Virus record (IMG/VR): IMGVR_UViG_3300007734_000507
Span: 1-24,900 of that record
From: a virus
Direction: 5' to 3' (one strand)
DNA length: 24,900 bases
In this document: positions 15,039 through 22,344 of the stretch, piece by piece
Layout: the number at the start of each line of letters is the position of its first letter
Position numbering within the stretch: position 1 is the first letter of the stretch
Translations under genes and position numbers: made by a program
The notes under the pieces: generated by a model
The model's input: only the letters and a program-made list of their open reading frames with translations
What the model was told of the DNA's origin: nothing
The model's database searches: none

Positions 15039-15322
15039 TGTCATCTTTAACTACCCCTGTAACAGTCCTTAGTGCTGTTGGCGCAACTGGCGCATCTACA
15101 GCCGTTCAGGCTGACGCTGGTCAACCAGCATTCTTGCAAGTTTCTGGTATTACCACAGCTACTGTTGCATTGCAAGGTAGTCTTGATGGAACAAACTGGT
15201 CAACTTTGGGAACTGCATTGACTGCTAACGGCATCGTTACTGTCCAAAATGCACCAAAGTACTTGCGAGCAAATGTAACTGCTTGGACTTCTGGCTCAAT
15301 TACTGCCAAAATCCTGTACTAA
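15038..15322 (+). CDS. Small beta-type structural protein (94 residues)
   Basis: The protein is Thr/Ala/Val/Ser-rich, with short predicted strands and a SLDGTNWSTLG motif (about residues 48-58) that is frequent in phage minor structural proteins. The ATG overlaps the previous stop by 1 nt, and AGAGG lies 6 nt upstream. It is acidic or neutral, in contrast with the basic proteins on both sides. A capsid or tail accessory role is likely from composition and position but not proven. Confidence 0.65.
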   Translation: MSSLTTPVTVLSAVGATGASTAVQADAGQPAFLQVSGITTATVALQGSLDGTNWSTLGTALTANGIVTVQNAPKYLRANVTAWTSGSITAKILY

Positions 15323-15333
15323 GGAGAAACCCT

Positions 15334-15501
15334 ATGAAGATGACTAAGCAACAGAAAAAGGTCAACAAAGTCATGGGAGAGTACAAGGAAGGTACTTTGC
15401 ACTCTGGTAAAACTGGCAAGGTTGTGACCAACCCAAAACAAGCAGTTGCCATTGCTTTATCTGAAGCAGGAATGTCTAAGCCTAAAAAGAAGATGAAATG
15501 A
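15334..15501 (+). CDS. Tiny basic conserved phage protein (55 residues)
   Basis: ATG 15334 has AAGGAGA (15321-15327) upstream; the longer open frame beginning at 15283 has no such site. The motif KVNKVMGEYKEGTLHSGKTG followed by KVVTNPKQAVAIALSEAG matches a small family I remember from phages and bacteria (DUF6496-like), with a lysine-rich tail (KPKKKMK). The family function is unknown. The stop overlaps the next start as ATGA. Confidence 0.7.
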   Translation: MKMTKQQKKVNKVMGEYKEGTLHSGKTGKVVTNPKQAVAIALSEAGMSKPKKKMK

Positions 15502-15656
15502 AAACTGGTTTGTATTCAAATATTCATGCAAAACAGGCTCGTATAAAAGCGGGTTCTGGTGAAAAGATGAACAAGGTGGGGTCTAAAGCTGCACCTACTG
15601 CTGCTGACTTCAAGCAAGCGGCAAAGACTGCAAAGAAGCCTAAAAAGGTGAAGTAA
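15498..15656 (+). CDS. Tiny basic protein (52 residues), below usual ORF cut-off
   Basis: ATG 15498 overlaps the previous stop (ATGA), and the frame runs to TAA at 15654-15656, immediately before the next ATG. The product begins MKTGLYSNIHAKQARIKAGS, continues GEKMNKVGSKAAPTAADFKQ, and ends in KTAKKPKKVK. I remember similar short proteins in other phages. The perfect fit between neighbouring stop and start, and a coherent Lys/Ala-rich composition, support a real gene despite its size. Function is unknown. Confidence 0.75.
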   Translation: MKTGLYSNIHAKQARIKAGSGEKMNKVGSKAAPTAADFKQAAKTAKKPKKVK

Positions 15657-15959
15657 ATGAAATCTCCTACTTGGCAAACAAAAGCTGGTCAAAATCCAAA
15701 AGGCGGCTTGAATGCCAAGGGTAGATCATCTTATAATGCGGAAACTGGGGGTAATTTGAAACCTCCAGTAAAGTCGGGGGATAACCCTCGCAGGGCAAGT
15801 TTCTTGGCTCGTATGGCTGGTAACAGCGGTGCAGAGTACAAGGATGGTGAACCAACAAGATTGCTTCTTTCGTTGAAGGCATGGGGGGCTTCCTCCAAGG
15901 CAGACGCAAAGATAAAAGCTAAAGCTATATCCGCAAGGAATAAGGCAAAAGCAAAATGA
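15657..15959 (+). CDS. Small basic conserved phage protein (100 residues)
   Basis: The N-terminus SPTWQTKAGQNPKGGLNAKG and the block NPRRASFLARMAG belong to a small phage protein family I recall as DUF6321-like, of unknown function. The C-terminus is an Ala/Lys helix (KADAKIKAKAISARNKAKAK). AAGGTG lies 6 nt before the ATG. The stop overlaps the next start as ATGA. High Lys/Arg content would suit nucleic acid binding. This is inference. Confidence 0.75.
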   Translation: MKSPTWQTKAGQNPKGGLNAKGRSSYNAETGGNLKPPVKSGDNPRRASFLARMAGNSGAEYKDGEPTRLLLSLKAWGASSKADAKIKAKAISARNKAKAK

Positions 15960-16291
15960 GAGCATTATCAGTTGGCGCAAATTTAACAGCAACAACAAAC
16001 ACTACCCTCTATACAGTACCTACAGGTTACTATGCAAGGGTGGTATTGCTTCGTGCCGCTAATGCAACTGGCTCAAACAAACACATTACTTTTGATTGGG
16101 TAGATACATCAGCATCTGCTACCTATTCACTGGTTTACCAAACGGCGGTTACTTCTAAAACAACTCAAGATTGGGGCGGTGTATCCTATTTTGTAATGGA
16201 AGAAGGCGACATACTCAAAGCAACATCAGAATCAGCATCAACCTTTGCTGTTGCAGTCACTATTGAAGAAGAAGGGTTGACAAGAACATGA
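15956..16291 (+). CDS. Small beta-rich structural protein (111 residues)
   Basis: This Thr/Ser/Ala-rich, strand-forming protein has segments TLYTVPTGYYARVVLLRAANATG and GGVSYFVMEEGDILKATSES. I associate these with small phage head or tail accessory proteins that have a jelly-roll-like pattern. ATGA overlaps at both ends (15956-15959 and 16288-16291) tie it to the preceding basic protein and the following adaptor. The precise role is unknown. Confidence 0.65.
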   Translation: MRALSVGANLTATTNTTLYTVPTGYYARVVLLRAANATGSNKHITFDWVDTSASATYSLVYQTAVTSKTTQDWGGVSYFVMEEGDILKATSESASTFAVAVTIEEEGLTRT

Positions 16292-16935
16292 CCTACCTTG
16301 AATTAATCAATGATGTACTCGTAAGATTGCGTGAGACAACTGTTTCTACGACAACTGAAACATCTTATTCAACTCTGATTGGCAAGTTTGTCAATGATGC
16401 AAAGCGTCAGATTGAAGATGCCTTTTCGTGGAACGCATTGGGTCAAACAATCACAGTCACTACTGCGGCATCTACACCAGCTTATTCTTTGACGGGTGCT
16501 GGTCAGAAGTTTCAAGTAATGGATGTAATCAACACCACAAGCAATGTTGGCCTTACAAACATCAGTTTTGTGGATATGAACCGCAAACTAAACTTCACTC
16601 CACTTGTTAATTCAGTACCTACTGAATTTGCTTTTGATGGGGTTGATGCCTCATACGACACAAAGGTAAATCTTTACCCAATTCCTGATGGCGTATACAC
16701 AATCAAGTTTGCTTTAACAGTTCCACAAGCAACACTAACATCTGGTTCAACAGTTGTATTGGTGAGTGATGTTTTAGTGGCTCAGAATGCCTATGCTCGT
16801 GCATTGGTTGAGCGTGGTGAAGATGGCGGTCTATCTTCATCTGAAGCGTATTTATTGTATAAAGCTATGTTATCTGACCAAATTGCTTTGGAAGGTACTC
16901 GCTACCCTGAAAATCAGGAGTTTGTTGCGATATGA
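16288..16935 (+). CDS. Head-tail adaptor (tail tubular A / gp11-like, putative)
   Basis: The 215-residue protein is probably the adaptor that binds under the portal after packaging and starts the short tail. The N-terminal YLELINDVLVRLRE, then GKFVNDAKRQIEDAFSWNAL (about 32-51), a beta-rich middle, and a helical C-terminus with AQNAYARALVERGEDGG fit podovirus adaptor or tail-tubular-A-type proteins. It directly precedes a stabilisation-type tail protein, as in P22- and T7-like order. ATGA overlaps join both neighbours. The call rests on resemblance and order. Confidence 0.7.
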   Translation: MTYLELINDVLVRLRETTVSTTTETSYSTLIGKFVNDAKRQIEDAFSWNALGQTITVTTAASTPAYSLTGAGQKFQVMDVINTTSNVGLTNISFVDMNRKLNFTPLVNSVPTEFAFDGVDASYDTKVNLYPIPDGVYTIKFALTVPQATLTSGSTVVLVSDVLVAQNAYARALVERGEDGGLSSSEAYLLYKAMLSDQIALEGTRYPENQEFVAI

Positions 16936-18491
16936 GCCAAGCAATTCAAACATACAGCATTTCAGCCCCCGGCTTTTATGGGTTGAATACTCAAGATTCA
17001 CCTCTTGATTTGAATGCTGGCTTTGCTTTGGTTGCGACAAACTGCATCATTGACCAGTATGGTCGTATTGGTTCACGCAAAGGTTACTCAAGAGTCAATT
17101 CTTCTTCTGGTAATCTTGGTGCAAATGATGTAAAAGTCATTCATGAGTTAGTGCAAGCTGATGGCACTTTGACTGTTTTATTTGCTGGAAACAACAAATT
17201 ATTCAAACTTGACGGTTCTAATGCTGTTGTTGAACTTACCTATGGGGGTGGGGGTACTGCGCCAACTATTACGGCAAGCAATTGGCAATGTGCTTCTTTG
17301 AATTCAATAACTTATTTCTTTCAAGTAGGTTATGACCCATTAATTTATGATCCTGCTGTAAGTACAACTACATTCCGTAGAGTTTCTGAGAAATCTGGTT
17401 ATGTAGCAACAGTTCCAAGTGGAAACATTGTTATCTCTGCTTTTGGTAGATTGTGGGCAGCGAGTACTTCTGCTAATACTTCAACTGTTTACTTTTCTGA
17501 CTTGATTGCTGGTCATGTTTGGTCAACAGGTACATCTGGTTCTTTGAATGTAGACCGTGTTTGGGTCAATGGTTCTGATGAGATTACAGGACTTGCTGCA
17601 CATAATGGGTTTTTGTTCATCTTTGGTAAGCGTCAGATTCTGATTTATCAAGGTGCAACTACACCAGCGTCAATGCAATTGAGTGACACTGTAGAGGGCA
17701 TTGGTTGTATTGCAAGGGATAGCATTCAGACAACCAGCACTGATGTTCTGTTCTTGTCTAATTCTGGTGTCAGATCGTTAATGAGAACGGTGCAAGAGAA
17801 GTCTGCACCAGAACGAGACTTGTCTAAGAATATTCGCAATGACTTGATGAGTACTGTAGCTGGAGAGACACTGGCAAACATCAAGTCTATTTATTCTGAA
17901 AGAGAAGCATTTTACCTATTGGTGACTCCTAGCATTGACACTACTTGGTGTTTTGATACCAAAGCATATCTACCTGATGGCTCTGCAAGGGTTACCGTAT
18001 GGGACACAATCACGCCTAAGTCGTTTTTATTCCGCAGGGATGGTACGCTTTACATAGGGCAGGAGGGGTATATAGGCTTGTATGGAACTTTCCAAGATCA
18101 TGCAACTGTTTACAGGATGTTGTATTACACAAACCATGCTGACCTTGGTGACCAGAATGTAACTTCTATTTTGAAGAAATTGTCTACTGTCGTTATTGGT
18201 GGAACAAATCAAGACGTTACGTTTAAGTGGGGTTTTGATTTCAAAACAAATTACTTGTCTCAGAACACAACTATTCCAGAGCAAGATGTTTACTACTATG
18301 GCACTGCCGAGTATGGTGCAAATGCAACAGTTATTGCCTATTATTCTGATGGTGTTGCATTACAGACATTGACAGTTGCAGCGTCTGGATCGGGCAAGAT
18401 TGTACAAACAGGTTATGAATCTGACATTGACGGTTCTGCATTGTCTATTCAGAAGATTGAAATTCAAGCCAAAACTGGCAAGATGAGTTAA
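16932..18491 (+). CDS. Tail stabilisation protein (P22 gp10-like / tail tubular B-type, putative)
   Basis: The 519-residue beta-rich protein would lie between the adaptor and fiber or needle. The N-terminus GFYGLNTQDSPLDLNAGFALVATNCIIDQYGRIGSRKGY is the form I know from podovirus gp10-like stabilisation proteins. Repeated blade-like stretches follow, such as VIHELVQADGTLTVLFAGNNKLFKLDG and GFLFIFGKRQILIYQG, which suggest a beta-propeller core. It starts by ATGA overlap with the adaptor gene and ends 11 nt before the next start. No enzymatic motif was seen. Confidence 0.75.
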   Translation: MSQAIQTYSISAPGFYGLNTQDSPLDLNAGFALVATNCIIDQYGRIGSRKGYSRVNSSSGNLGANDVKVIHELVQADGTLTVLFAGNNKLFKLDGSNAVVELTYGGGGTAPTITASNWQCASLNSITYFFQVGYDPLIYDPAVSTTTFRRVSEKSGYVATVPSGNIVISAFGRLWAASTSANTSTVYFSDLIAGHVWSTGTSGSLNVDRVWVNGSDEITGLAAHNGFLFIFGKRQILIYQGATTPASMQLSDTVEGIGCIARDSIQTTSTDVLFLSNSGVRSLMRTVQEKSAPERDLSKNIRNDLMSTVAGETLANIKSIYSEREAFYLLVTPSIDTTWCFDTKAYLPDGSARVTVWDTITPKSFLFRRDGTLYIGQEGYIGLYGTFQDHATVYRMLYYTNHADLGDQNVTSILKKLSTVVIGGTNQDVTFKWGFDFKTNYLSQNTTIPEQDVYYYGTAEYGANATVIAYYSDGVALQTLTVAASGSGKIVQTGYESDIDGSALSIQKIEIQAKTGKMS

Positions 18492-18502
18492 AGGGGAATA
18501 TT

Positions 18503-19213
18503 TTGAGTAATTACACAAAGAGTACCAACTTTGCAACCAAAGATGCTTTGGCTTCTGGCAATGCCTTAAAGATTGTCAAAGGCACTGAGATTGATACTGA
18601 ATTCAATAACATTGCTACTGCTGTTGCAACCAAGGCAGATTTGGTTAGTCCTACCTTTACTGGTACGCCTACATTGCCTACGGGGACTATTGGCGTTACT
18701 CAGTCTGCTGCTAACAATACAACTGCTCTTGCGACAACTGCATTTGTTCAAGCGGCATTGTCTGCTTTGTATCCGGTAGGTGCTATTTACATCAATGCAA
18801 CAAGTTCAACTAATCCTGCAACATCATTAGGCTTTGGCACATGGACTGCCTTTGGTGCTGGTAGGGTCATGGTTGGTTTTGACTCAGGGAATGCACTGTT
18901 TGATGTTGCTGAAGAAACTGGTGGTAGTGCAGATTCAATTCTGAAAAGTCACACACATACTGATTCAGGTCATAAACATTTTGTTGCAAATACTGACACT
19001 ACTGCTGGTTCGGCTTTAAGTAGTTCAAATCAACTTGCCAATACTTTTTCTTCGGCGACTGTCTCTAATTACGTTTTACAAGGTACAGCAACAGCAGCAA
19101 CTACTGGCTTGACAAGTTCTTCAACTGCTGTAATTAGTACAGAAGGTGTATCTGCAACAAACACCAACTACCAGCCGTACATTACTGTGTATATGTGGAA
19201 GCGCACTGTATGA
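18503..19213 (+). CDS. Short tail fiber / collar-type receptor-binding protein
   Basis: The 236-residue protein starts at TTG 18503, supported by AAGGGG (18491-18496) 6 nt upstream and by a typical N-terminus (SNYTKSTNFATKDALASGNA, then VKGTEIDTEFNNIATAVATK). The middle TALATTAFVQAALSALYPVGAIY leads into a T4 gp10/gp12-like tip, with FGTWTAFGAGRVMVGFD (111-127). A His cluster, HTHTDSGHKH (150-159), may bind metal as in T4 gp12. The protein ends YQPYITVYMWKR, a characteristic finish. It is probably the host-contact fiber of the tail tip, distinct from the fiber genes at 7721-11382. Confidence 0.8.
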   Translation: MSNYTKSTNFATKDALASGNALKIVKGTEIDTEFNNIATAVATKADLVSPTFTGTPTLPTGTIGVTQSAANNTTALATTAFVQAALSALYPVGAIYINATSSTNPATSLGFGTWTAFGAGRVMVGFDSGNALFDVAEETGGSADSILKSHTHTDSGHKHFVANTDTTAGSALSSSNQLANTFSSATVSNYVLQGTATAATTGLTSSSTAVISTEGVSATNTNYQPYITVYMWKRTV

Positions 19214-19659
19214 ACCAATTTACAGTTATTGATGATGAGCAATCTACTATTACTGTAGTTGATGGTAAGTTGTCTGACATTGAAAACTTTGATGATTTGA
19301 GTCTTGAACATTGGGTTTGTTTCAATGATAAAAAGCCTATTTTCAATACAGTTTATTTAGACAATCTAAGGGTTGTAATTGGCAAAGATGATAACAAATC
19401 AATTGGTTATGTTTTCTACGGGTTGTTTAAGAGTCCATATTATGATGAAACTTGGTGTCAAGTTGATATGTTCTTTTTAAAGCCTGAGTATAGAAAACAA
19501 GGGATTGGCAAAGAAATGTTTGACTTGGTTGAGACAATTGCAAAGGAAAATGGTTGTAAAAGGTTGATTGCAAGCTATAACCTTAAAGAATCATTAGAGG
19601 TGTTTTATACAAAATTTGGTTTTAATGCTACTCATGTAGCAGTCGCAAAGGAGATTTGA
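19210..19659 (+). CDS. GNAT-family acetyltransferase
   Basis: This is a 149-residue probable N-acetyltransferase using acetyl-CoA. Motif A is visible as VDMFFLKPEYRKQGIGKEMFD, with the pyrophosphate-binding R-K-Q-G-I-G-K at 95-101. The late EVFYTKFGF (130-138) is the typical motif-B end. I chose ATG 19210, which overlaps the fiber stop as ATGA, over an in-frame GTG at 19195. GNAT genes recur next to podovirus tail genes, where they may modify virion or host proteins. The substrate cannot be told from sequence. It lies between the fiber and ejection genes. Confidence 0.85.
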   Translation: MNQFTVIDDEQSTITVVDGKLSDIENFDDLSLEHWVCFNDKKPIFNTVYLDNLRVVIGKDDNKSIGYVFYGLFKSPYYDETWCQVDMFFLKPEYRKQGIGKEMFDLVETIAKENGCKRLIASYNLKESLEVFYTKFGFNATHVAVAKEI

Positions 19660-19660
19660 T

Positions 19661-20734
19661 ATGCCATTTTCAGCAGCATTAGTAATTGGAGGAACACAAC
19701 TGTTAGGCGGCGCAATGGCTGGAGATTCCGCAAGACGTGCGGCACAGACATCAGCCGATGCCCAAATACGGGCAGCACAAATTGCTGCTGATGCGGCAAG
19801 GTTTCGTCCTGTTGGCATAACAACCCGTTACGGTACATCTAACTTTCAGACTGATGCACAAGGTAATCTAATTGGTGCTGGCTACAACGTCAGTCCTGAG
19901 TTACAAGCCTATCAAGATCGTCTACAGGCTCTTACAGGCGGCGCATTGACTCAGGCTGAACAGGCACAGCAACAGTACGCTCCACTTCAACAAAGCGCAC
20001 AAGGACTGTTTGGCTTGGGTCAGCAATATCTGCAACAGACTCCTGAACAGGTTGCGGCTCAATATATGCAACAGCAACAGGACTTGCTTGCCCCTAGTCG
20101 TGAACGATCAATGGCTCAATTGCAGAACCAGTTGTATCAACAGGGTCGTGGTGGTTTGTCTGTTGGTGCTACAGGTATGCGTCCTAGCGGTGGTGCTGGC
20201 TTTGGTGCCGCCTCTCCTGAGATGGAGGCGTATTACAACGCTATGGCTCAACAAGATGCTCAGTTGGCGGCTAATGCTCAACAGGCTGGTCAGCAGAATG
20301 TTGCGTTTGGTGCTGGATTGTTGGGTAGTGGTTCTCAATTGATGGGTCAGTATCAGGCTGGTCAGGTAAGTGCTTTGAACCCGTTTACTACCTATTTGGG
20401 TGGGGGACAGGCAATTGAGCAGATGGGACAACAGCCTTTGACATTAGGTGCTGGATTGGGTGGTCAAGCGGCTGCTTATGGTGCTAATGCTGGTAGAGAT
20501 TTGCTGACGGGTGGTATGAGTGCTGCCTTGACTCAACAACAAGCCAATGCCTACAACCCATTTGCTACTGCTCTAAGTGGTCTTGCAAACAATCAGCAAT
20601 TTGGTCAAGGTGTTTCAAACTATTTCCAGAATAGAAACCCTTATGTTGCCAATACCACAGCATCTGCTTTTGGCGATACTACTGGTTATTCTCCTAATGC
20701 TGCTGGTTATGCTCAACCAGTAACTTTATTCTAA
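19661..20734 (+). CDS. Internal virion / DNA ejection protein 1 (putative)
   Basis: The 357-residue protein is unusually rich in Gln, Ala, Gly and Tyr. A Gly-rich hydrophobic N-terminus (ALVIGGTQLLGGAMAG, about 6-21) is followed by an Ala helix (RRAAQTSADAQIRAAQIAADAA), then long Gln-rich low-complexity regions and Gly-rich hydrophobic stretches. This is the profile of podovirus internal proteins that leave the capsid and line a channel across the envelope (P22 gp7/gp16/gp20 or T7 gp14 roles). The start has AAGGAG upstream. It is followed by three more such genes. The specific counterpart cannot be assigned. Confidence 0.65.
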   Translation: MPFSAALVIGGTQLLGGAMAGDSARRAAQTSADAQIRAAQIAADAARFRPVGITTRYGTSNFQTDAQGNLIGAGYNVSPELQAYQDRLQALTGGALTQAEQAQQQYAPLQQSAQGLFGLGQQYLQQTPEQVAAQYMQQQQDLLAPSRERSMAQLQNQLYQQGRGGLSVGATGMRPSGGAGFGAASPEMEAYYNAMAQQDAQLAANAQQAGQQNVAFGAGLLGSGSQLMGQYQAGQVSALNPFTTYLGGGQAIEQMGQQPLTLGAGLGGQAAAYGANAGRDLLTGGMSAALTQQQANAYNPFATALSGLANNQQFGQGVSNYFQNRNPYVANTTASAFGDTTGYSPNAAGYAQPVTLF

Positions 20735-20745
20735 GGAAAAAAATC

Positions 20746-22317
20746 ATGGAAAATCAATCATATAGTGGATTATTTGGTCAGTATGGTCAATATCAAGATT
20801 TATACAATGATCCAGAGGTTTCTTCCTTTAACGCAAATGTAAATACACGTCCAGCCTATGCAGGAAATGTACCAATAAATTCCTATGTTAATCCTATGCC
20901 TTTCCCATCTGTATCTGATGCTGTAAATATGTCACAGCAAAAAGTAACTCCTGTAGACGCAGTGAATCAAATGGATGTTATGAAGAATTTACCTCCTGCA
21001 CCAAATGGTCAAATGTGGGAATTTAATGCCAATTCAAATCAATATGTATTAGTTGATGATCCTCTTTCCAATTTGTCACAGGATACATCTCAAACTACAG
21101 CAGTTGCTTCTAGTCCACAAGTTGCAATGCCAGCACCAGCACTATCAGCACCAGCATCAACATCTTCATCAATTGTTCAAGGAATGTTTCCTGAAGTAGA
21201 TGCAATGCAACGTGCTTTGTACCAACAAAAGCAAAATGAAGCAATGCAAGCACAAGCAATGCAATATGCACAACTTGATCCAATGGCACGGGCGCAATAC
21301 AGTCTGTACCTTGGTGGTCAACAGTTGGGTGGTGCTATTGGTGGTGCTTTGGGTGCTAAAGACCCTCAGTTACAGATGATTGGTTTGCAACAGCAAATCT
21401 TGCGTGAATTAGACCCAAGTAATCCTAATCAACAACTTCAAATTGCTCAAAAATATGCACAAGTTGCACCTGACTTAGCAATGAAGATTGCTGATAATGC
21501 TCGTAGTTCTTTGGTAAAGATCGCACAAATCAATAGAGAACGTAAAGCTGCAATTGGCGTACCTTTGCAAGTCTCTGACCGCATCAATGAACTCAATCAG
21601 AAGATGCGTATGTTGCCGCCTGATAGCGTTGAGTATAAAGATGCAGAAGAAGAAAAAACTCGACTAATGAAGCCTGAAAAGCCTGAGCCAAGGCCGTCTG
21701 TTGGTAGTGATACTGAAAGAATTTCCTTAGATAAATTTGGTAAGAATTATTATGATCTAGATCAACCACAACGTGCTGTTGTCAGTAAGTTGGTTGAAGA
21801 AGATGCAATTAAAAAAGCCCCCAAGTTTCAGGTTGACTTGAAAGACCCAACTGCTACGGCTAAAGCAAGTCTTGATGTTATGAGTAAATGGGAAGGCTTC
21901 CTGAAGTCTGGTGGTGATGTTGAAGTTGCTAATAGATTTAAGCAAGTTAGATCAGCGGCTTCAATGGCTAATGCCAATAATCCAAGTGCTGATAGTGCTC
22001 TTTTATACAGTATTGCAAAAATGTATGACCCATCTGGTGCTGTTCAAGAAGGTGACAAAAAGACCATTATGGGCAACCCATCTATTCCAAATAAATTTAA
22101 ATTGTTAGTTCAAGGTGTATTGGAAGGCGGTACTTTTCTTCCTGAACAACGTAAAAATTTGCTAGATATAGCAACTGAAATTGTTAAAAACAGACAATCT
22201 CAATTGAGTGTTTATCGCAAACAATATATCAAGAAAAACAAGACATTGGGTGGTGAAGAAACTGACATCTTAGACCCATATCAGGGGTTGATACCATTGG
22301 ATGCTTTTGTACGATAA
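20746..22317 (+). CDS. Internal virion / DNA ejection protein 2 (putative)
   Basis: The first 160 residues of this 523-residue protein are Asn/Gln/Pro/Ser-rich and look disordered. A Met/Gln/Ala helix and a glycine-zipper-like stretch (GGQQLGGAIGGALGA, about 186-200) follow. The C-terminal half is helical and ordered, with a block SALLYSIAKMYDPSGAVQEGDKK that I associate with phage internal proteins. Gly-zipper and Gln-rich segments suit membrane insertion after ejection. AAGGA lies 8 nt upstream. No lytic transglycosylase motif was recognised. Confidence 0.65.
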   Translation: MENQSYSGLFGQYGQYQDLYNDPEVSSFNANVNTRPAYAGNVPINSYVNPMPFPSVSDAVNMSQQKVTPVDAVNQMDVMKNLPPAPNGQMWEFNANSNQYVLVDDPLSNLSQDTSQTTAVASSPQVAMPAPALSAPASTSSSIVQGMFPEVDAMQRALYQQKQNEAMQAQAMQYAQLDPMARAQYSLYLGGQQLGGAIGGALGAKDPQLQMIGLQQQILRELDPSNPNQQLQIAQKYAQVAPDLAMKIADNARSSLVKIAQINRERKAAIGVPLQVSDRINELNQKMRMLPPDSVEYKDAEEEKTRLMKPEKPEPRPSVGSDTERISLDKFGKNYYDLDQPQRAVVSKLVEEDAIKKAPKFQVDLKDPTATAKASLDVMSKWEGFLKSGGDVEVANRFKQVRSAASMANANNPSADSALLYSIAKMYDPSGAVQEGDKKTIMGNPSIPNKFKLLVQGVLEGGTFLPEQRKNLLDIATEIVKNRQSQLSVYRKQYIKKNKTLGGEETDILDPYQGLIPLDAFVR

Positions 22318-22344
22318 CTTAATACAAGAATTGGAAAATAAATC

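Noticed and set aside
20010-20431. Leu/Arg-rich frames on both strands within the Gln-rich ejection gene
   Set aside because: CAA/CAG/GCT-rich coding sequence gives long open shadows. The Leu/Arg or Ser/Thr composition and lack of ribosome-binding sites argue against real genes.
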